Both the position numbers and the translations under genes were made by a program. Below the pieces are notes generated by a model. It did not search any database. It had not been told where the DNA came from and saw nothing but the letters and a program-made list of their open reading frames with translations. From the NCBI GenBank assembly GCA_029237695.1, contig CM055273.1, forward strand, positions 62,361,968 through 62,425,967: DNA of 64,000 nucleotides. The letters are read 5' to 3'. How positions within the stretch are numbered: the first letter of the stretch is position 1; each line of letters opens with the position of its first letter. The DNA comes from Conchocele bisecta. Lineage: Eukaryota > Mollusca > Bivalvia > Lucinida > Thyasiridae. Below, piece after piece: positions 61,025 to 64,000 of the stretch.

Positions 61025-61790
61025 GTGGCGTAGGAGCCGAGGTGGGGGGGGGGGGGCAGGCCCCCCCCCCAATATTTGGAGTGGGGGTGGGGGGGGGGGC
61101 AGAATATGCTTTGGCCCCCCCAATAATTGGTGGATGAAATTTCCTGTGTAGACCTTATTCTTTTTGTTCATCAATTATACGAGTTTTATCCCGGCTTCAC
61201 CGCTTTCAATCATGTTCGTTAATACAGACAGAACTTATAAAATGTCAAGTCACCCTTCCTGTCTTGTGGCTTGAAGGGGTGCGCCGAAAAATAAGCGGCG
61301 GAACTTTGGAATACAACAACAACAACAATAAGTTTGGTGGCCGCGATTTGTTTCTACAAGAACAAGTCTGAAGATAGCCAGCCGCATGTTGTAAGTAACC
61401 AGTTGAAACTGTGGGGGCTAAAACCGCCCCGTTCATCCATCAGTAAACGTTGATGTATTCACACAATAAATTGTTGCAACCATATGGAATATTTTAACAA
61501 AACTTCACCCTTGCATACATATCAACTCAAATGTGTGTCACGCACAAGAACGACCACCTTCGCACACCTGGTTTTGGAGATTTGGCTCTGAAATGTTGTG
61601 CATTGCGCACAAGTAAGTTGGGGCCCCGATCCAATCGGGATAATAAGTGGGAGGCCTGCCCCCACCACCCCGAATATTGATGATATAACAATATTGTTGG
61701 ACATGGGGGGGGGGGGGGGGCCGCCCCCCCCCCAATATTGTGAAAAGTGGGGGGGGGGGGGGCCCCCCCCCCAATATTAAGATGAAGAAC
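61025..61790. repeat. Region of long G/C homopolymer runs
   Basis: GTGGCGTAGGAGCCGAGG then G14, C10 and G11 between 61041 and 61100; C7 near 61115; G15/C10 and G15/C11 at 61705-61772. G-runs and C-runs sit next to each other with CAATATT words between (61069, 61732, 61772), so the blocks look like copies of one short GC-rich repeat. They can form G-quadruplex or simple stem structures; reading errors are likely in such runs. Confidence 0.6.
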
Positions 61791-62194
61791 GTTGTTTTTT
61801 TTTTAAGACACTATGTGTCTGACATGCGCAGAAAGTGTGAATTAGTCTAGTAAAATATAAGTTATTTGTAATTTGTATTGTACTTTCCGAACCCATGCAT
61901 ACCATACCATATTTGCACTTTCGTGGGAGAGTACCTTTATACCCAGACCAATTAATTAGCCAATTACTCTATACGTCAGTGGCCATATGCAGGCTAATTG
62001 AATTCTCTAATCATGGTGGGCTTTACATAGACTAGACTGTGCTCCTCTTGCATGGGCGACAGGGGGATACAATACATGTTTGATTGACCAGGGTTTTACG
62101 TCATATACAGATGAGAATGTGCATGTAAGAGGAAGACTACAAACATCACTGAAATATCCAATAAAGACCTCGAGCACTGAACGACAGCGTCCTG
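61791..62194. other. No recognised gene
   Basis: Spacer with an ordinary composition. Nothing was recognised. Confidence 0.4.
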
Positions 62195-62485
62195 GGAATT
62201 GCATAGTATACTTATATTGCTAAGTACCCTTTGACGGAGAAATGTTCAGTTCAAGGATAACGTTATTAATTGTTATTATACTGAATTTATTACATTATCA
62301 CAGCCATTTTGGCTGTGATAATGTAATAAGTACAGTATAATAATTCTGCATACCCTTATTCATCAAATATATGAAGTCGTTAGTTCTATAATAAATAATA
62401 CATTTCTGGGAAAATAAATGATTACTCCCTCAAAGTAGACTTAGCTAGATAAGTATGCTTATATTTTTTGGTGAAATCGTCTACA
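62195..62485. mobile_element. Family B MITE, copy 6 (degraded ends)
   Basis: The perfect central palindrome CTGAATTTATTACATTATCA / TGATAATGTAATAAGTACAG flanks CAGCCATTTTGGCTG at 62302-62316. The termini are eroded (GCATAGTATACTTATATTGC; AAGTATGCTTATATTTTTTG). Confidence 0.78.
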
Positions 62486-62527
62486 GACTATGTATCCAGG
62501 GTCTACACTAGTCACGAATCAGCGGGA

Positions 62528-62690
62528 CGTTTCACTAAACTTCGCACGACTAAACAGTCTGAAACATGATAGTCTGGAAATTTCAATTGATGGATTTACA
62601 TTTATTGAACATAGGCTGCATATGCTTTTTAAATGTAAATCCAATAATTGTTTACAAGAAAACATAGTTAACATCTTGAAATACGGTACC
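62528..62690. mobile_element. Family C foldback, copy 7 (partial)
   Basis: TTTCACTAAACTTCGCACGA at the left; the centre GAACATAGGCTGCATATGC is broken and the right arm stops after TTGTTTACAAGAAAACATAG. Confidence 0.65.
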
Positions 62691-62924
62691 TACATGCAAG
62701 CAATGTATAATGTCTTGTTGACACAACATAGGACATGTCCGATCATCACATAACAGATACCAAACTCATCAATTTCCTACGATCCTATGAAAATTGAAAT
62801 ACATTTCATTTTTGGAACATTCCTGACGGCGACCATGTTAGAAAATGGCCGCTCTTCGGCTCATGCTATGAATTCTGGACTTCCAACTACATGTAGTAGA
62901 TTGTTGACAATGAGGGTATCCATG

Positions 62925-63562
62925 TAGCCTACTTTGCAACGTATACTTTTTCTAACAAAGTATGCTTTGAGGCAGTAATCATTTATTTTCCCCGAAATGC
63001 ATATATAACTACCGACTGCATATATTTGATGATTACACGTATGCAGAATTATTATACTGAATTTATTACATTATCACATCCAAAATGGCTGTGATAATGT
63101 AATAATTCCAGCACAACAATATTTACACAATTCCCTAACATTTTATTGGCCCGTAGCAAGTCTCTGTCCAAAATTTATATCCCAGTAAACTCCCACGCCG
63201 AACTACTTTCCGTAACCGTGAGGCGCAGTTAAAATAATTCTTACGAAAACGGAAAATAAACACATTTTCTTGATGAATTTATTTCAAATGCTGGAATTAT
63301 AAGGAATGAATGGCCTTTTTGTGGAATTTATCGGGGATATAAACTTGGAAAAGTCGCGGGAATACTGGACGAGGCCTTCCGGCCTTCGTCCAGTATTCCC
63401 GCGACTTTTCCAAGTTTATACCCCGATAAATTCCACATTCATTCCTATAATAAATTAAGTATAATTTTTTTTAATAAATTTATCCTAAAATGGAATTTTG
63501 TTCCCTCAAAGTATACTTTACTAGATAAGTATACTTTGCAATGTTGGTGAAATAGGCTACTG
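62925..63562. mobile_element. Family B MITE, copy 7, interrupted by X+Y
   Basis: It starts GTAGCCTACTTTGCAACGTA and runs to GGCTGTGATAATGTAATAA at 63105. It resumes at 63450 with ATAAATTAAGTATAATTTTT and ends AATGTTGGTGAAATAGGCTA at 63560. Uninterrupted copies read GATAATGTAATAAATTCAGT, so only the X+Y element and one ATAA are extra. Confidence 0.85.
63106..63449 (+). mobile_element. Composite X+Y element, copy 5
   Basis: It starts TTCCAGCACAACAATATTTA and ends CACATTCATTCCTATA (the right arm lacks AAAAAGGC). ATAA flanks both ends (63102-63105, 63450-63453). 344 bp. Confidence 0.87.
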
Positions 63563-63925
63563 TGTGGTCCCCAAGATGTCCGGCTTAGAGAGGTGTCTCT
63601 GTAAATCAGGCATTCGATCATTCTGAGCCATAGTTGTGTGCTATGCGATCACGAACATACATTATCATCTCAGATAAATGACAAAGAACTCGTCAAAAAT
63701 AAGATTAAAGGTGCTTTATTGGTATCCGGTTTAGAGATGTCTACTGTACTCTTTTTTTTCAACGCTCGCAGTCAATTTACTGACCTTGCTGAGCTGGTGA
63801 CGCTATCACACAAGTTGGTGACATTGCTCTATGTAATGTAATCACCCTGCGAGTGCTTGCGGAACCCGCCATGTTGGGAACATATCCAAATCCCGGAAAG
63901 CGACTGCGCATGTTCAGTGGGAATA
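63563..63925. other. No recognised gene
   Basis: A frame at 63638-63841 (67 codons) was not recognised. CAAGTTGGTGACATTG / GCTGGTGACGCTATC are weak direct repeats. Confidence 0.35.
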
Positions 63926-63927
63926 TC

Positions 63928-63958
63928 CCCACTCCGCACTGAACATGCGAAAGTTTGT
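63928..63958. repeat. Hairpin GCATGTTCAGTG / CACTGAACATGC
   Basis: A perfect 12-bp stem around a 16-base loop, GGAATATCCCCACTCC. It may be the inner part of an element that extends past the window. Confidence 0.75.
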
Positions 63959-64000
63959 AACGGAATTTCCCTAAACGCCGTTGCGAGGAGGCAGTTGTAA

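Overview
The window looks like nuclear DNA from a eukaryote, most likely a bivalve mollusc. It is strongly AT-rich outside a few CG-rich tails. It has no bacterial-style gene packing and no open reading frame longer than about 170 codons. It is filled with palindromic (foldback) miniature inverted-repeat elements and with tandem-core elements. The tandem-core elements have a distinct 5' part, several units of about 150-185 bp, a GC-rich or GACG-rich tract and a short 3' hairpin, an architecture described in bivalves as 'pearl'. The taxonomic placement is an inference from repeat architecture, not from a host gene.

Layout. 1-11.5 kb: palindromic elements, a tandem duplication with tRNA-like segments (3.6-5.2 kb), a 2-kb insertion inside a palindromic element (5.9-7.9 kb) and two pearl-like elements. 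12.0-13.5 kb: a 33-bp minisatellite, partly reorganised into 66-bp dimers. 14-18 kb: more palindromes and one clean tRNA-derived SINE with a 13-bp target duplication (16.36-16.57 kb). 18.8-25.6 kb: a DIRS-type tyrosine-recombinase retrotransposon. It is recognised by identical 150-bp terminal inverted repeats, an internal complementary region that joins copies of both outer ends, a Cys/His-rich gag-like region, a reverse transcriptase fragment and an RNase H fragment. Its reading frames are broken. It sits inside a pearl-like tandem array whose other units approximate the empty site. 26.3-30.3 kb: two unrelated inverted-repeat elements of 1.36 and 1.45 kb, each inserted into a copy of the same older element family, with readable target duplications. 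31-45 kb: further palindromes and pearl-like arrays, a possible short exon (31.77 kb, minus strand), and an intronless coding-like segment with one probable frameshift (37.07-37.60 kb). 45-64 kb: three foldback elements whose arms are 21-bp tandem repeats, repeated copies of the same palindromic families, a 47-bp minisatellite (50.2-50.9 kb), a likely non-LTR retrotransposon tail (54.15 kb) and poly-G/poly-C elements.

No intact host gene is recognised. The main content is transposition history: at least six elements interrupt other elements so that the pre-insertion site can be reconstructed. One composite element of about 350 bp carries flanking ATAA/TTAT at three loci. In several palindromic families the two arms of each copy share copy-specific differences. 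Family letters used below (B, C, D, E, F, G, H, P, Q, R, X+Y, Z) are local labels for this window only.
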